The notes: a model not told the origin generated them from the sequence alone. DNA of 64,000 nt from an uncultured Flavobacteriales bacterium (GCA_903939755.1 CAJAII010000008.1:1-64000); one strand, 5' to 3'. Positions 54,501 through 63,858 are shown, counted from the first letter of the stretch. Translations and numbers: made by a program.

Positions 54501-55876
54501 ATACTTTGCGAAAAGCAATGGGAAAAAAAGATGCGAAGGTCTTAAGTAAAATGAAGCCAATATTTATTGATCAAGGAGGATTGAAAGGGCATGATGCAAC
54601 GAAGCTAGAAAAAATTTGGAAAGATTGGGAGGCATTTGCATCGTATGCGTTTAATAAATCCCATTCGACGTGTTATGCGTGGATTGCTTACCAAACGGCT
54701 TTCCTAAAAGCGAATTATCCAGCGGAATACATGGCGTCTGTTTTGAGTAACAATATGAGCGACATGAAACAGGTTACTTTTTTCATGGAAGAATGTAAAA
54801 GAATGGAAATTCCAGTTCTTGGACCTGACGTTAATGAATCTAAATTAAATTTCACGGTCAATAAGGACGGCGCAATACGTTTTGGTCTCGGCGCAATTCG
54901 TGGTATGGGGGCTGGACCGGTGGAAGCGATTATCGAAGGCCGGAATGACGATCCTTACTCTTCCATATTTGACTTCTCAAAGAAAGTTAATTTATCAAGT
55001 TGTACGAAACGTATTTTCGAATGCCTTGTTTATGCAGGAGGCTTCGATTCATTCAAGGGGGTTAATCGCTCCCAATATCTTTTGAAAGATAACAGCGGAA
55101 AACTATTTATAGAAAGTGTCCATAGATATGGAGAATTGTATCAGTCTAATTTGAATTCGCCGCAATACGATATGTTCGGAAATAAAACCGACAATCTTTT
55201 ACCTGAACCTGCGATACCTTACTGCGATGAATGGGCAAGTAGCTTTAAGTTAAGTAAGGAAAAAGAAATGATAGGAATTTATATTTCAGGTCATCCCTTG
55301 GATGATTTCAAAGTGGAAATAAGTGCTTTTTGTCCTGCAAATGTGGGTATGCTTTCCGATTTTGAAAAAAATAAAGGGCGAGATTTGTTTTTTGCGGCTG
55401 TAGTAACTAGTGTGGAACATCGTTTAACCAGGGCAGGTGATCCTTTTGGCACCTTTGTTTTTGAAGATTATGCGGATCAATTTAAGTTGAATATTTTCAA
55501 GGAGAATTACCTGAAATTCAAACATTTCATGGTGCCAGGAACTTTTATTACGCTTCGTGGAAGAATTGAAATACCTCGTTATCGAACTGATCTAGAGTTC
55601 GTGGTAAGCAGTATTGAATTACTGGAAGATTTACGCGACAAGAAAACTAAAAACATTCAATTAACTATTTTAAATTCCGATTTAGATAAGTTGTTAATTG
55701 ATGAATTAAGCGGCGTTTTCCTTAACAATACGGGAAATTGTCCCATTGAATTTACGATTATAGATAGTCTAGATGGGGTAGAGGTAAAAATGCCTTCCCG
55801 CTCTGTAAAGGTTAAGCCAGGAACGGAACTGTATAAAGAATTGCAACGCTTAAATGTCTTGTTTAAGCTAAATTGA
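51521..55876 (+). CDS. dnaE: DNA polymerase III alpha subunit fused to a DnaQ-like exonuclease
   Basis: 1,451 residues. Residues 1-190: proofreading exonuclease of the DEDDh class (VFDTETTGLP, GHNLKFDVNI, HNATADVEATSRCF). PHP domain from about 265 (FVHLHNHSQYSILQ). Polymerase core with GPGRGSAAGSVVAYA (about 643) and the two catalytic Asp in PDIDIDFDDEGR (about 684), third Asp near KMDFLGLKT. Then the tandem HhH region and an OB fold (about 1295-1380). This fusion is known from Flavobacteriia and removes the need for a separate epsilon subunit. Confidence 0.97.
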   Translation: MYIVFDTETTGLPANFDAPISDTDNWPRVVQLAWQIHDDMGGLILQKDFIIKPVGYNVPFKAESVHGISTELADLLGEDMADVLRLFKSDLAKADFMVGHNLKFDVNIMGCEFFRLQEESPFLDIPILDTCSEETAKLCQLGGRKGGGFKKPTLTELIIFLFNQPFDEAHNATADVEATSRCFLELIRRGHFSEELLKKEAGYLRRFNEANPSPIAPIGLTHLNLKAESAKLVPASVPSQKKTISDAERLAFEEANFVHLHNHSQYSILQSSSDIKSLVKKAGDLNMPALAITDLGNLMAAFHFEKAVSDYNKNLLKDRETALESGEEFHKKEMLPIIGCVFNVCANYLDKTRQDNGSQMVFLAKNKNGYQNLIKLVSLSYTKGKYYVPRIDKGLIEQYHDDIIVLSGNSYGEIPNLILNVGEKQAEDSLIWWKNLFQDDFYIEINRLNIESEDRLNQLLVDLANKHGVKIIATNNTFYLEQKDAVAHDILLCVKDNELVSTPIGRGRGFRFGMPNNQFYFKSSDEMKRIFANLPEAIINIQEIIDKCEYYSLAREVLLPAFDIPKEFIDELDAQTGSKRGENAYLRYLTYEGAKKRYGELTDELTERIDFELETIKNTGYPGYFLIVQDFCNAAREMGVSVGPGRGSAAGSVVAYATKITNVDPIKYDLLFERFLNPDRISMPDIDIDFDDEGRSKVIDYVIQKYGVSQVAQIITYGTMAAKSAVRDAARVLNLSLPDADRIAKLIPDISLKKLFTMEDFLLSEELKNNQEAFTNAKELRGIFKGSDLKGLVLQKAMEIEGTVRNTGIHACGVIITPDDITNFVPVATAKDSEMVCTQFDNSVAEDAGLLKMDFLGLKTLTLIKDAVKIIFENRGIVLDPDEFADDDQKTYSLFQKGETIGIFQYESAGMQKYLKELKPTEFADLIAMNALYRPGPLEYIPSFIKRKHGIEPIVYDLDDCAEYLKETYGITVYQEQVMLLSQRLADFTKGEADTLRKAMGKKDAKVLSKMKPIFIDQGGLKGHDATKLEKIWKDWEAFASYAFNKSHSTCYAWIAYQTAFLKANYPAEYMASVLSNNMSDMKQVTFFMEECKRMEIPVLGPDVNESKLNFTVNKDGAIRFGLGAIRGMGAGPVEAIIEGRNDDPYSSIFDFSKKVNLSSCTKRIFECLVYAGGFDSFKGVNRSQYLLKDNSGKLFIESVHRYGELYQSNLNSPQYDMFGNKTDNLLPEPAIPYCDEWASSFKLSKEKEMIGIYISGHPLDDFKVEISAFCPANVGMLSDFEKNKGRDLFFAAVVTSVEHRLTRAGDPFGTFVFEDYADQFKLNIFKENYLKFKHFMVPGTFITLRGRIEIPRYRTDLEFVVSSIELLEDLRDKKTKNIQLTILNSDLDKLLIDELSGVFLNNTGNCPIEFTIIDSLDGVEVKMPSRSVKVKPGTELYKELQRLNVLFKLN

Positions 55877-56002
55877 ATTAACTGATTTTCGCATTGATAC
55901 TTTTTTAGTACTTTAAAGGAAGTAAGCAATAGCGTCTTTCCAATTTAAATAGCCAACTACTTATACTTAAATTGAATCCAATAAAAAATTAGGTGTGGTG
56001 TT

Positions 56003-56752
56003 TTACTTCTCCTCAGTGATCGGCGTTAAAATTCGCCCGCAATGTTCACATACCAAGATTTTCTTTTTGGTAACGATGTCTAATTGTCGTTGAGGTGGGA
56101 TTTTGTTAAAACATCCTCCACAAGAGTCCCTCATAATCGGTACGACTGCCAAGCCATTTTTTGCATTTATACGAAGACGTGTATAAGCTACAAGTAAACG
56201 CTCTTCAATTTGTTTTTTAGCATCATCTGAAGATTTAATTAATCGGTCTTCATCTTTTTGCGTTTCTTTAACAATCGCATCTAATTCCGCTTTCTTGATA
56301 GCTAAATCTGCTTTCCGTTCGGTTAATCTATCTGAAGCTTCTGTAAATATTTCTTTTTTACCCTCAATTCGAATTTTTCCTTCCTTCGATCTTTTCTCGT
56401 TTAATTTAATTTCTAATTCTTGAAATTCTATTTCTTTAGAAAGTGATTCGAATTCACGGTTATTGCGAACGTTATTTTGACGCTCTTTATATTTTAATAT
56501 GGCTACTTCGGATTCCTTAGACGCTAATTTTCGATCAGAAATTTCAGTTTCCAACCCTTTTAGTTCGTCTGCCATTTTTTCAATGCGCGTTTCTAAACCA
56601 ATAATTTCATCTTCCAAATCTTGTACTTCTAATGGAAGTTCACCACGGATTGTTCTAATTCGATCGATTTCAGAATCAATCATTTGAAGCGCATAAAGAG
56701 CATCTAGCTTATCAGCGATGGTTACTTCTTTTTTGGTTGCAGTTGCTGCCAT
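56003..56752 (-). CDS. Coiled-coil zinc-ribbon protein (CdsZ/DUF164-like)
   Basis: 249 residues. A long antiparallel coiled coil (about 15-195) ends in a C4 zinc ribbon, DSCGGCFNKIPPQRQ...ILVCEHCGRIL. Similar proteins occur next to Nif3 in many bacteria, as here; function is not established, and nucleic-acid or chaperone-like roles have been proposed. Starts three bases after the nif3-like gene, same operon. Confidence 0.9.
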   Translation of the reverse strand: MAATATKKEVTIADKLDALYALQMIDSEIDRIRTIRGELPLEVQDLEDEIIGLETRIEKMADELKGLETEISDRKLASKESEVAILKYKERQNNVRNNREFESLSKEIEFQELEIKLNEKRSKEGKIRIEGKKEIFTEASDRLTERKADLAIKKAELDAIVKETQKDEDRLIKSSDDAKKQIEERLLVAYTRLRINAKNGLAVVPIMRDSCGGCFNKIPPQRQLDIVTKKKILVCEHCGRILTPITEEK

Positions 56753-56755
56753 ATA

Positions 56756-57850
56756 TCAAAGGTAGTTAATCGGATTTGTATTTATTTCACTTAATCGGAT
56801 GGCAAAGTTAGTAAATTTTTCTTTAAGTATTTCCATCAATCGATGAGAAGTATATTGTTCGCTTTCGTAATGACCAATATCTACTAATAGCAACTGCTCT
56901 TCTGCATCAAAAAATTCGTGGTATTTAATATCTGAAGTGATGTAGCAGTCGGCGCCTTGGCGTATGGCCGCTTTAGTTAAAAAACTCCCAGAGCCCCCAC
57001 AAACAGCTACTTTCTTGATGGGTTTATTTAGAAATTTTGTGTATCGAATTCCTTTGCAAGCAAAAATTTCTTTTATTCTTTCGAGAAATTCTTTTTCGTC
57101 ACAAGGAGAAGGTAATTCTCCAATTTGTCCTGCCCCTAAATTTTCTGCTTGGTTCTGTAACAAAATAATGTCATGTGCGACCACTTCATAGGGGTGCGCG
57201 CTATTCATGGCGTTTAATACTCCATCTAGGTGTTGAGCTTCCACTAAATAATCCACTTTATACTCTTCCACTTCTGACCGAACTTCAATTTCTCCAATTG
57301 TAGGATTGGCTATTGGGCTTGGTTTAAATGTTCCTATGCCCTCTTGCCGAAAATGGCATGCTGAATATTCTCCAATACTACCACCGCCAGCCTCAAAAAT
57401 GGCCGCATCTACGGCTTCTAATGCTGCAATTGGTGTATAAACCGACAATTTGTAGAGTGGTGCGTTTTTGGGAGCGAGTATTTTTGTGTTCATCAATCCA
57501 ATACGTTTGCTAATCTCAAAATTTACTCCTTTTGGATGATTGTCTAAATTCGTATGGACGGCATATACAGCAATGTCATGTTGAATGCATAGTCGAACGG
57601 TTCTTTCCACATAGGTAGCAGTGGTAATTTTCTTTAATCCTTTAAAAAGAAGTGGATGGTGACAAATCAATACATTACAATTCTTCTCAATTGCTTCGAG
57701 AACCACCTGTTCAGTGCAATCTAAACTCACTAATACGCCCTTTATCTCACTTTTTTTATCCCCCAATTGCAAGCCGGAGTTGTCATAATCTTCTTGCAGG
57801 GATAAGGGGAATTCTTTTTCAAGGAAATTTACTAGTACTTGTAATTCCAT
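56756..57850 (-). CDS. Nif3-like dinuclear metal-centre protein (YqfO type)
   Basis: 364 residues. Conserved metal ligands: ICHHPLLFKGLK (His-His), VYAVHTNLDNHPKGVN (His, Asp) and VDIGHYESEQYT (His, Glu). The inserted central domain (about 125-240) makes it the longer YqfO form with a PII-like insertion. Also called GTP cyclohydrolase I type 2, but true activity is uncertain. Adjacent to the gene at 57851 with no gap. Confidence 0.93.
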   Translation of the reverse strand: MELQVLVNFLEKEFPLSLQEDYDNSGLQLGDKKSEIKGVLVSLDCTEQVVLEAIEKNCNVLICHHPLLFKGLKKITTATYVERTVRLCIQHDIAVYAVHTNLDNHPKGVNFEISKRIGLMNTKILAPKNAPLYKLSVYTPIAALEAVDAAIFEAGGGSIGEYSACHFRQEGIGTFKPSPIANPTIGEIEVRSEVEEYKVDYLVEAQHLDGVLNAMNSAHPYEVVAHDIILLQNQAENLGAGQIGELPSPCDEKEFLERIKEIFACKGIRYTKFLNKPIKKVAVCGGSGSFLTKAAIRQGADCYITSDIKYHEFFDAEEQLLLVDIGHYESEQYTSHRLMEILKEKFTNFAIRLSEINTNPINYL

Positions 57851-58579
57851 CTATTCTAAGTTTTTACTTATGCCAATGCTATATCCTAGTCCCTTAGAAA
57901 AATGCACGTAATCTCCATATTTTGTCAAGGTATTGGTGAGTTGTTGGCGATAGTTTACCTTCAAAAATAAGCCCCAAGATTTCATTCCCACATAATGAAC
58001 GCCAGCGGAAGAAATAACGCTTAGTCCAAACGAGTTGCAAGTGTTATTATCTTTAATCGTCTTTTCGTTTTTGCTCCCAGTTTCCGTGGTCCATTGTTGA
58101 TCTTGTCGATACCCATTAAAAAGCTGCGGCATAATACCAGCACCTATTGAGAACCTTAAATTATTCCCGAATTCAACTTTTAGTTGACAAGGCATAGCGA
58201 CGTATTTATATTTTGTTTGGTAGGAGAATGTACTGTCGCTTCCCAAAGGACCTTGATAGGTATATTGTTCACCGTTTTGGAGATACGAAATCCCACCTTC
58301 AAAACGCAAGTATTTGGTAAGTCCAGTATTCATTCCTAAGAAATAGGACCATACTTTTAATGGCTCTTCATTTGCACGTTCTCCTAAGGGAAGGGTAATG
58401 AATTCTTTATTTTCAGTCAATTCTCTGAAAGAACTGGTCCGATTAAATTCTAAAAAAGCAAAAGTGACAGGTTTAGTTTTTTTGTTTTTTAGCTTAGTGC
58501 CATCTTTCGAAAGGATTTGTGAAAAACTTTGCAGTGTTGAAAAAAAGCAAAGCAGTAAAATAAAGACCTTCATTTTCAT
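57851..58579 (-). CDS. Probable outer-membrane beta-barrel protein
   Basis: 242 residues with a signal peptide (1-20, MKMKVFILLLCFFSTLQSFSQ). The mature part is beta-rich with repeated aromatic strands (YLRFEGGISYLQNG, MPCQLKVEFGNNLRFSIGAGI, WGLFLKVNYRQQLT, GLGYSIGISKNLE), as in small outer-membrane barrels. First gene of the operon with the Nif3-like and zinc-ribbon genes. An alternative ATG two codons downstream is possible. Confidence 0.78.
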   Translation of the reverse strand: MKMKVFILLLCFFSTLQSFSQILSKDGTKLKNKKTKPVTFAFLEFNRTSSFRELTENKEFITLPLGERANEEPLKVWSYFLGMNTGLTKYLRFEGGISYLQNGEQYTYQGPLGSDSTFSYQTKYKYVAMPCQLKVEFGNNLRFSIGAGIMPQLFNGYRQDQQWTTETGSKNEKTIKDNNTCNSFGLSVISSAGVHYVGMKSWGLFLKVNYRQQLTNTLTKYGDYVHFSKGLGYSIGISKNLE

Positions 58580-58583
58580 ATCT

Positions 58584-58591
58584 CAAAGTTA
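58584..58591 (-). promoter_or_regulatory. TAnnTTTG -7 element of the outer-membrane/nif3/zinc-ribbon operon
   Basis: Minus strand TAACTTTG, perfect match, four bases before the ATG at 58579. Very short leader. Confidence 0.55.
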
Positions 58592-58659
58592 CAAAAAAAT
58601 GCGACGATTGAAAGCTATGTGTCTTGTTTTTGACTTTGATTATTAACTATTTTTACGGC

Positions 58660-59691
58660 GTGAAAAATCGTCTTTTGTATTTGTGTTTATGCTCTGTATT
58701 CAATGTGCTTTCACAAACGGAGTTCAAAATAGCTTTTGGATCTTGCGGCCATCAGGACAAGCCAATTCCCCTCTTTAATGATATCGCGGCACAGTCGCCA
58801 GATGTATTTATTTTTTTAGGAGATAACGTTTACGGTGATACTAAAAATGCGCGCGTTCTTCAAAGGAAGTATGCGCAATTATCGGCGAAGGAATCTTATC
58901 AAAATTTAAAAAAATCAACACGAATCTTTGCCACTTGGGACGATCATGATTTCGGTAAAAACGATTCGGGGAAAGAGTTCTGCCGAAAGAAACGATTTAA
59001 GAAAATATTTCTTGATTTTTTTGATGAGCCCAACGAATCAATACGTAGAACGCAGCAGGGGATTTACACAAGTTATTCGTATGAAGTGAACAATAAAATA
59101 ATTCAAATTATTTTATTAGACACCCGAACTTTTAGGGATAAATTACTAAAAGGTAATAACGCTAATTCCACGGATACCACTTTCAAGTATGAATTGGATT
59201 ATCTGCGACATTATGATACTACCAAATCGTTTTTGGGAGAACAACAATGGAATTGGTTAAAAACAACGCTCGAGCAAAAAGCAGATTATAGAATTATTGG
59301 TAGTTCCACGCAATTTGGGATTAGCTATAATGGTTATGAGGCGTGGGCTAATTTTCCCCATGAACAGTTAAAAATGTTGCGACTTATTGAGGAAACCAAG
59401 GCGAACGGAGTCGTTTTTATTTCTGGTGATGTACATTATGCCGAGCTATCAAAAATTAGCGTCCATTCCCCTTATCCAATTTATGATATTACATCAAGCG
59501 GATTAACTCAAACTTGGCATTTGTCAACTCCCAATAAAAATAGAATTGACGGACCTTTTATGGGGAATAATTATGGACTAATAAAGATCGATACGAAACA
59601 GAATATATTGAAAGTTGAAATAATAAATTCCGATGGGCAATCCGTAATTGAAAGGGAAATTAGCCTGCAAGAAATTCAAATTTCCGATTAA
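58660..59691 (+). CDS. PhoD-like alkaline phosphatase/phosphodiesterase
   Basis: 343 residues from GTG at 58660, chosen because it gives a signal peptide (KNRLLYLCLCSVFNVLSQ); the frame is open to TTG at 58624. Metallophosphatase motifs: IAFGSCGHQDKP, FIFLGDNVYGD (Asp, Asn), ATWDDHDFGKND, and VFISGDVHYAEL (GDxH). PhoD-type enzymes hydrolyse phosphodiesters at the cell surface. Ends in the convergent region with a uup-tail repeat. Confidence 0.88.
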   Translation: MKNRLLYLCLCSVFNVLSQTEFKIAFGSCGHQDKPIPLFNDIAAQSPDVFIFLGDNVYGDTKNARVLQRKYAQLSAKESYQNLKKSTRIFATWDDHDFGKNDSGKEFCRKKRFKKIFLDFFDEPNESIRRTQQGIYTSYSYEVNNKIIQIILLDTRTFRDKLLKGNNANSTDTTFKYELDYLRHYDTTKSFLGEQQWNWLKTTLEQKADYRIIGSSTQFGISYNGYEAWANFPHEQLKMLRLIEETKANGVVFISGDVHYAELSKISVHSPYPIYDITSSGLTQTWHLSTPNKNRIDGPFMGNNYGLIKIDTKQNILKVEIINSDGQSVIEREISLQEIQISD

Positions 59692-59697
59692 TTCAAT

Positions 59698-59726
59698 CGA
59701 ATTCGGACGTTTCTAGCCAGCGATTC
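59698..59726 (-). repeat. uup gene-tail repeat, remnant copy
   Basis: 27 of 29 bases match 60448-60476 in the same orientation. On minus it would encode NRWLETSEF, like the NRWLELSEF end of the uup protein. It is in frame with the lipoprotein gene's stop at 59783, but separated from it by that stop. Confidence 0.75.
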
Positions 59727-59782
59727 AACAATAATTTCGCATCTTGATAATGTAAACAATTCCTTACTACAAAGGATTGATT

Positions 59783-60307
59783 TTACATACACCCTTGAAA
59801 TTTAATTTTTCCGCTAAACAAAACTGTTTCGTTTTGTTTTAAGGTAACTGTATGTGTTCCATTACTCCAGTCTAAATCAAAATCTTTAGTGGTAAAAACA
59901 ACTTTGTCTAACACTTCGAAATTCTCCTTGATGAAGACGGTTTTATTCCCTGCTTTAATTTCAAGGTAAAGTTGCTTACCTGTACCGACTAATTTTAAAC
60001 TATTAAATGATTCAGAGTCATAACAAGCAGTGTAGGTTTTCGATTTGCTAAATTCTTTATGTTCACCAACAGTTCCTTTCGTTTCATTACCCTCTTCATC
60101 TGTAAAATCCATTCCTTTAAAAAATAATTTTACCGAAATATCGGCTGGAGCAATTACTTCTACTTTAGGCGCTTCCACTTTTTTAGTAGTATCGGCTATT
60201 TGTACTGTATTATCTTCCGATTTTGGTTTAGCGTCATCTCCTCCACACGAGGTAATTGAAATGGCTGTCAACAACATAATTCCTATAATGATCTTACTAT
60301 TTTTCAT
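59783..60307 (-). CDS. Lipoprotein of unknown function
   Basis: 174 residues. Lipoprotein signal MKNSKIIIGIMLLTAISITSC (Cys 21), an acidic low-complexity spacer (about 24-55) and a beta-sandwich-looking domain (about 60-174) with a terminal GCM. No family recognised. It lies between two direct repeats of the uup 3' tail, which suggests it was inserted there. Confidence 0.82.
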   Translation of the reverse strand: MKNSKIIIGIMLLTAISITSCGGDDAKPKSEDNTVQIADTTKKVEAPKVEVIAPADISVKLFFKGMDFTDEEGNETKGTVGEHKEFSKSKTYTACYDSESFNSLKLVGTGKQLYLEIKAGNKTVFIKENFEVLDKVVFTTKDFDLDWSNGTHTVTLKQNETVLFSGKIKFQGCM

Positions 60308-60442
60308 ACGTTTCTATTAAATAAATAATTGTTCTGCAGTCTATTTCACTACGATTATAGTAAAACTAATGATTAAATGGCTTATAGTGTATGTTTTTTT
60401 GAAAAAACGTGCGTCTTTTCTTTATTCCAAAGTAGAATTTAG

Positions 60443-62323
60443 TTATGCGAATTCGGACAGTTCTAGCCAGCGATTCGTTTGCCGGTCAAGTTCTTCCACC
60501 AATTTACCTAATTCTATTCCCGCTTCATAAATTTCTTTATTGCTCTTCCCAGAATCACTTAGGCTATTCGTTAATTCCAACTTACCTTGTTCCAAATCTA
60601 CCAAGCTTTTTTCCAGTGCTGCTAATTCCTCTTTTTCTTTGAAGGTGAGTTTTCTTTTCTCATTGGAAAGAATAGTCGGCTTTAAGAATTTTTGATCTTC
60701 TTTGCTGATGATAGTCTTTGTATTAGAAGATTTTTCTTCTTTTGGTTTGTTGGTTTGTACTTTCCTATAATCGGTATAGTTGCCAACGATATCTAAAATT
60801 TTACCTTCTCCTTCAAACACGAATAGGTGGTCTACCATTTTATCCATGAAATACCTATCGTGCGAAACGACCACTAAACATCCTTGAAAATTTCGCAAGT
60901 ATTCTTCTAATACGGCCATCGCAAAAATGTCTAAATCATTTGTAGGCTCATCTAAAATTAGAAAATTGGGATTTGCCATTAAGACTTTCAATAATTTTAA
61001 TCGCCGTTTTTCCCCTCCACTTAGTTTATGCACAAAATTATAGTGGCTGTCTCGCGTAAAAAGAAATCGTTCCAATAATTGTGAAGCGGATAATTGCTTT
61101 CCTTTTTCCAATGGGATATATTCTGCCACATCCTTAACGACATCAATCACCTTCTTACTATCGTCCACTTTTATTAAGTCTTGACTATAATAGCCAAAAA
61201 CGATGGTGTCTCCGATAACCACTTTCCCTTTTTCCGGTTGGTCTTGCCCGATGAGAAGGTTTAAAAAAGTACTCTTCCCGGTACCATTATTACCAACAAT
61301 CCCCAGGCGTTCCTTGCGTTGAAAGTGGTAAGAAAAATCATGTAAAATGGTTTTTTCACCGTAAGCTTTACTGAGTTTATGGAACTCTACTATTTTGGAA
61401 CCCAAACGCTCCATTTTTACGGGCAATTCCATTTCATCTTCTTCCAAGCGCATTTGAGCGGTTGTTTTTATTCCCTCAAAAGCATCCACTCTTGCTTTTT
61501 GTTTTGTTCCTCGTGCCTTTGGTTGTCTGCGAATCCAATCTAGTTCTTTTCTAAACGTGTTTCGCGCCTTATCTACTGTAGCGTGTAATTGCTCTTCCCG
61601 TTCTGCTTTTTTCTCTAAATAATAGGAGAAATTCCCCTTGTATCGAAAAAGTGTTTCGTTGCTGAGTTCGAAAATGGTATCACAAACCACTTCTAAAAAA
61701 TAACGATCGTGGGTAACCATCAGAATCGTTGATTTAGAGCTCGATAAATAGCTTTCTAACCATTCAATCATATCTAAATCTAAATGATTCGTCGGCTCAT
61801 CTAAAAATAATAAATCTGCTTCGGAGAGAAGTACTTTGGCTAATGCAACCCTTTTCTTCTGTCCACCGGATAAATCTTCAATTTTTTGTGAGGTATCAGT
61901 GAGTTTTAGCACGCTCAATATTTGCTGTACTTTGACTTCAATATCCCATGCATTCAAATCGGTGAGCTGCTGATAGCATTCTTCTAATGCTTTTTCGTCA
62001 TTGTTAGCAATGGCGATATTGTAGGTTTTGATTAATTGTAATTCTGGAATGTCATGGTCAAAAACAGCCTCGAGAATACTATGTTTGGGGTTCAGCATTT
62101 CGCTTTGTTCCATAAAGGCAATACGAATGTCGTTTCGGTAGACAATGCGCCCGCTATCGTAGGGCTCCATTTCCATTAAACATCTGAGTAGGGTAGTTTT
62201 TCCTGCGCCATTCTTTGCTACAATAGCCACTTTTTGTCCTTGGTCTATTCCAAATGTTAAATCTGAAAATAGTACTCTTACACCGAATGATTTGGTGAGG
62301 TTTTCAACCGATAAATAATTCAT
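60443..62323 (-). CDS. uup: ABC-F family ATPase (Uup-like)
   Basis: 626 residues from the ATG at 62323. The frame is open to a TTG at 62350 inside the DUF4293 gene, but this ATG starts the canonical MNYLSVENLTKSFG. Two ABC domains: Walker A KNGAGKTTLLR and NNGTGKSTFLN, signatures LSGGQKKRVALA and LSGGEKRRLKLL, with the ABC-F linker between, and a C-terminal coiled coil ending NRWLELSEFA. Acts on ribosomes or DNA structures rather than transport. Follows DUF4293 directly. Confidence 0.93.
   Translation of the reverse strand: MNYLSVENLTKSFGVRVLFSDLTFGIDQGQKVAIVAKNGAGKTTLLRCLMEMEPYDSGRIVYRNDIRIAFMEQSEMLNPKHSILEAVFDHDIPELQLIKTYNIAIANNDEKALEECYQQLTDLNAWDIEVKVQQILSVLKLTDTSQKIEDLSGGQKKRVALAKVLLSEADLLFLDEPTNHLDLDMIEWLESYLSSSKSTILMVTHDRYFLEVVCDTIFELSNETLFRYKGNFSYYLEKKAEREEQLHATVDKARNTFRKELDWIRRQPKARGTKQKARVDAFEGIKTTAQMRLEEDEMELPVKMERLGSKIVEFHKLSKAYGEKTILHDFSYHFQRKERLGIVGNNGTGKSTFLNLLIGQDQPEKGKVVIGDTIVFGYYSQDLIKVDDSKKVIDVVKDVAEYIPLEKGKQLSASQLLERFLFTRDSHYNFVHKLSGGEKRRLKLLKVLMANPNFLILDEPTNDLDIFAMAVLEEYLRNFQGCLVVVSHDRYFMDKMVDHLFVFEGEGKILDIVGNYTDYRKVQTNKPKEEKSSNTKTIISKEDQKFLKPTILSNEKRKLTFKEKEELAALEKSLVDLEQGKLELTNSLSDSGKSNKEIYEAGIELGKLVEELDRQTNRWLELSEFA
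60448..60476 (-). repeat. uup gene-tail repeat, gene copy
   Basis: The 3' end of uup coding sequence, matched 27 of 29 by 59698-59726. The pair brackets the lipoprotein gene. Confidence 0.75.
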
Positions 62324-62324
62324 G

Positions 62325-62777
62325 TTAACGTAGTCTGTTGAGGGAGTCAAGTAAATTCTTGTCTCGCATTATCCCGCGTAAGCCTAAATAAGTAAAAGGC
62401 AAACCAAGGATTAATAGGTAATAACCAAATCCAAAACTCACGGAGTCTGGCACGTTTGGCATTAGTTTAAAAAGGAACAAGGCGGTAATTCCTACCACAA
62501 AAAGTAAGTAAAATAAGAAGGTAAATTTTATCAGTTTTAGTTGTAAACTAAGCTTTTTGAACTTGCTAATGGTGAAGATTAAGAGCACCACTAATGCAAC
62601 AATTACTAAATAAAATGGAAAACCCCAAACCACTTCTTTTCCTTGAAAAAATCCATAAATAGTGAATTGATGTGGCATCTCTTTCGCTTGATACGTTCCA
62701 ATTTCCAATCCGCTCAATAATAGCGAAAGATTGATTATTACAAATCCAAAATACAAGTGTTGTATGCGCTGAATCAT
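62325..62777 (-). CDS. DUF4293 membrane protein
   Basis: 150 residues with four hydrophobic helices and the family's MIQRIQHLYF start. Bacteroidota-specific; function unknown. Its stop lies just before the uup ATG, so it leads an operon with uup. Confidence 0.9.
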   Translation of the reverse strand: MIQRIQHLYFGFVIINLSLLLSGLEIGTYQAKEMPHQFTIYGFFQGKEVVWGFPFYLVIVALVVLLIFTISKFKKLSLQLKLIKFTFLFYLLFVVGITALFLFKLMPNVPDSVSFGFGYYLLILGLPFTYLGLRGIMRDKNLLDSLNRLR

Positions 62778-62786
62778 GATTTTTTT

Positions 62787-63854
62787 TTACAAATGTACTG
62801 ACTTATTGCGAAGATAGAAATCTAGAATGACAATCGCTGCCATCGATTCTACGATTGGAACAGCTCTTGGGACAACGCAGGCATCGTGTCGGCCTGTGAT
62901 TTGGAGCTCTTCCATTTCACCATCTTTTGTTAGCAAAGCTTGTTTTTTGAGAATTGTTGATACCGGTTTGAAAGCAACACGAAATAAGATAGGCATTCCG
63001 TTACTGATACCACCTTGTACACCTCCAGAATGGTTGGTTTGTGTAGTTCCATCTGCGTTGAAAAGGTCATTATGGGCTGATCCCAACATGGAGGCAGCAT
63101 GAAATCCACTTCCAATCTCAAATCCTTTTACGGCGTTGATTGATAGCATAGCTTTACCTAAATCCGCATGGATTTTATCAAATACAGGTTCTCCTAAACC
63201 CGCAGGTACATTTTCTACGATGCACTGTATCGTTCCTCCTAAAGTATCTCCCAACTCTTTTGTGTCTTCAATCAACGATTGCATCTCTTTAGCAAGGTCT
63301 TTGTCTGGACAGCGAACGGGATTGCTTTCAATTTCTGTGCCCATGTAAAATTGATTGGTGGCCAATTGAATGGCCCCAACTTGTATCACATAGGTTGAAA
63401 ATCGAATGTTTAGTTTTTCTAACGCTTGCTTAGCCAAAGCCCCAGCAACAACGCGGCAGGCGGTTTCTCTTGCACTGGATCTTCCACCTCCTTTATGGTC
63501 GCGAATACCGTATTTTTTTTCGTAAGTGTAATCGGCATGTGAAGGCCTAAATGAATTTTTTAAATTAGCATAATCGTTGCTTTCCTGGTTGTCATTAGGA
63601 ATGGTAAATCCGATTGTTGTTCCTGTAGATGTTTCATCCAAAAAGCCAGATAAAAAGCTCACCGTATCGGATTCTTTTCGCGGCGAAACAAGCGCTGATT
63701 GGCCTGGTTTCCGTCGATCTAATTCTGCCTGAACCATCGAGAAATCAACCTTTATGTTAGCTGGAAATCCTTCAATAATACCGCCGATTGCAGGACCATG
63801 GGATTCACCAAAGGTGGTAAGTTTAAAAAGGGTGCCAAAACTTGATCCTGCCAT
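62787..63854 (-). CDS. aroC: Chorismate synthase
   Basis: 355 residues, full length; the last step of the shikimate pathway. Signatures: [20 protein letters not shown] (first), [18 protein letters not shown] (second, catalytic loop), and [15 protein letters not shown] and [17 protein letters not shown] (third). FMN-dependent. The ATG is four bases after the -7 element at 63859-63866. Confidence 0.97.
   Translation of the reverse strand: MAGSSFGTLFKLTTFGESHGPAIGGIIEGFPANIKVDFSMVQAELDRRKPGQSALVSPRKESDTVSFLSGFLDETSTGTTIGFTIPNDNQESNDYANLKNSFRPSHADYTYEKKYGIRDHKGGGRSSARETACRVVAGALAKQALEKLNIRFSTYVIQVGAIQLATNQFYMGTEIESNPVRCPDKDLAKEMQSLIEDTKELGDTLGGTIQCIVENVPAGLGEPVFDKIHADLGKAMLSINAVKGFEIGSGFHAASMLGSAHNDLFNADGTTQTNHSGGVQGGISNGMPILFRVAFKPVSTILKKQALLTKDGEMEELQITGRHDACVVPRAVPIVESMAAIVILDFYLRNKSVHL
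62790..62797 (-). promoter_or_regulatory. TAnnTTTG -7 element of the DUF4293-uup operon
   Basis: Minus strand TACATTTG, perfect match, 12 bases before the ATG at 62777. It lies within the last codons of aroC, so this operon can be transcribed independently of aroC. Confidence 0.55.
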
Positions 63855-63858
63855 GAAG

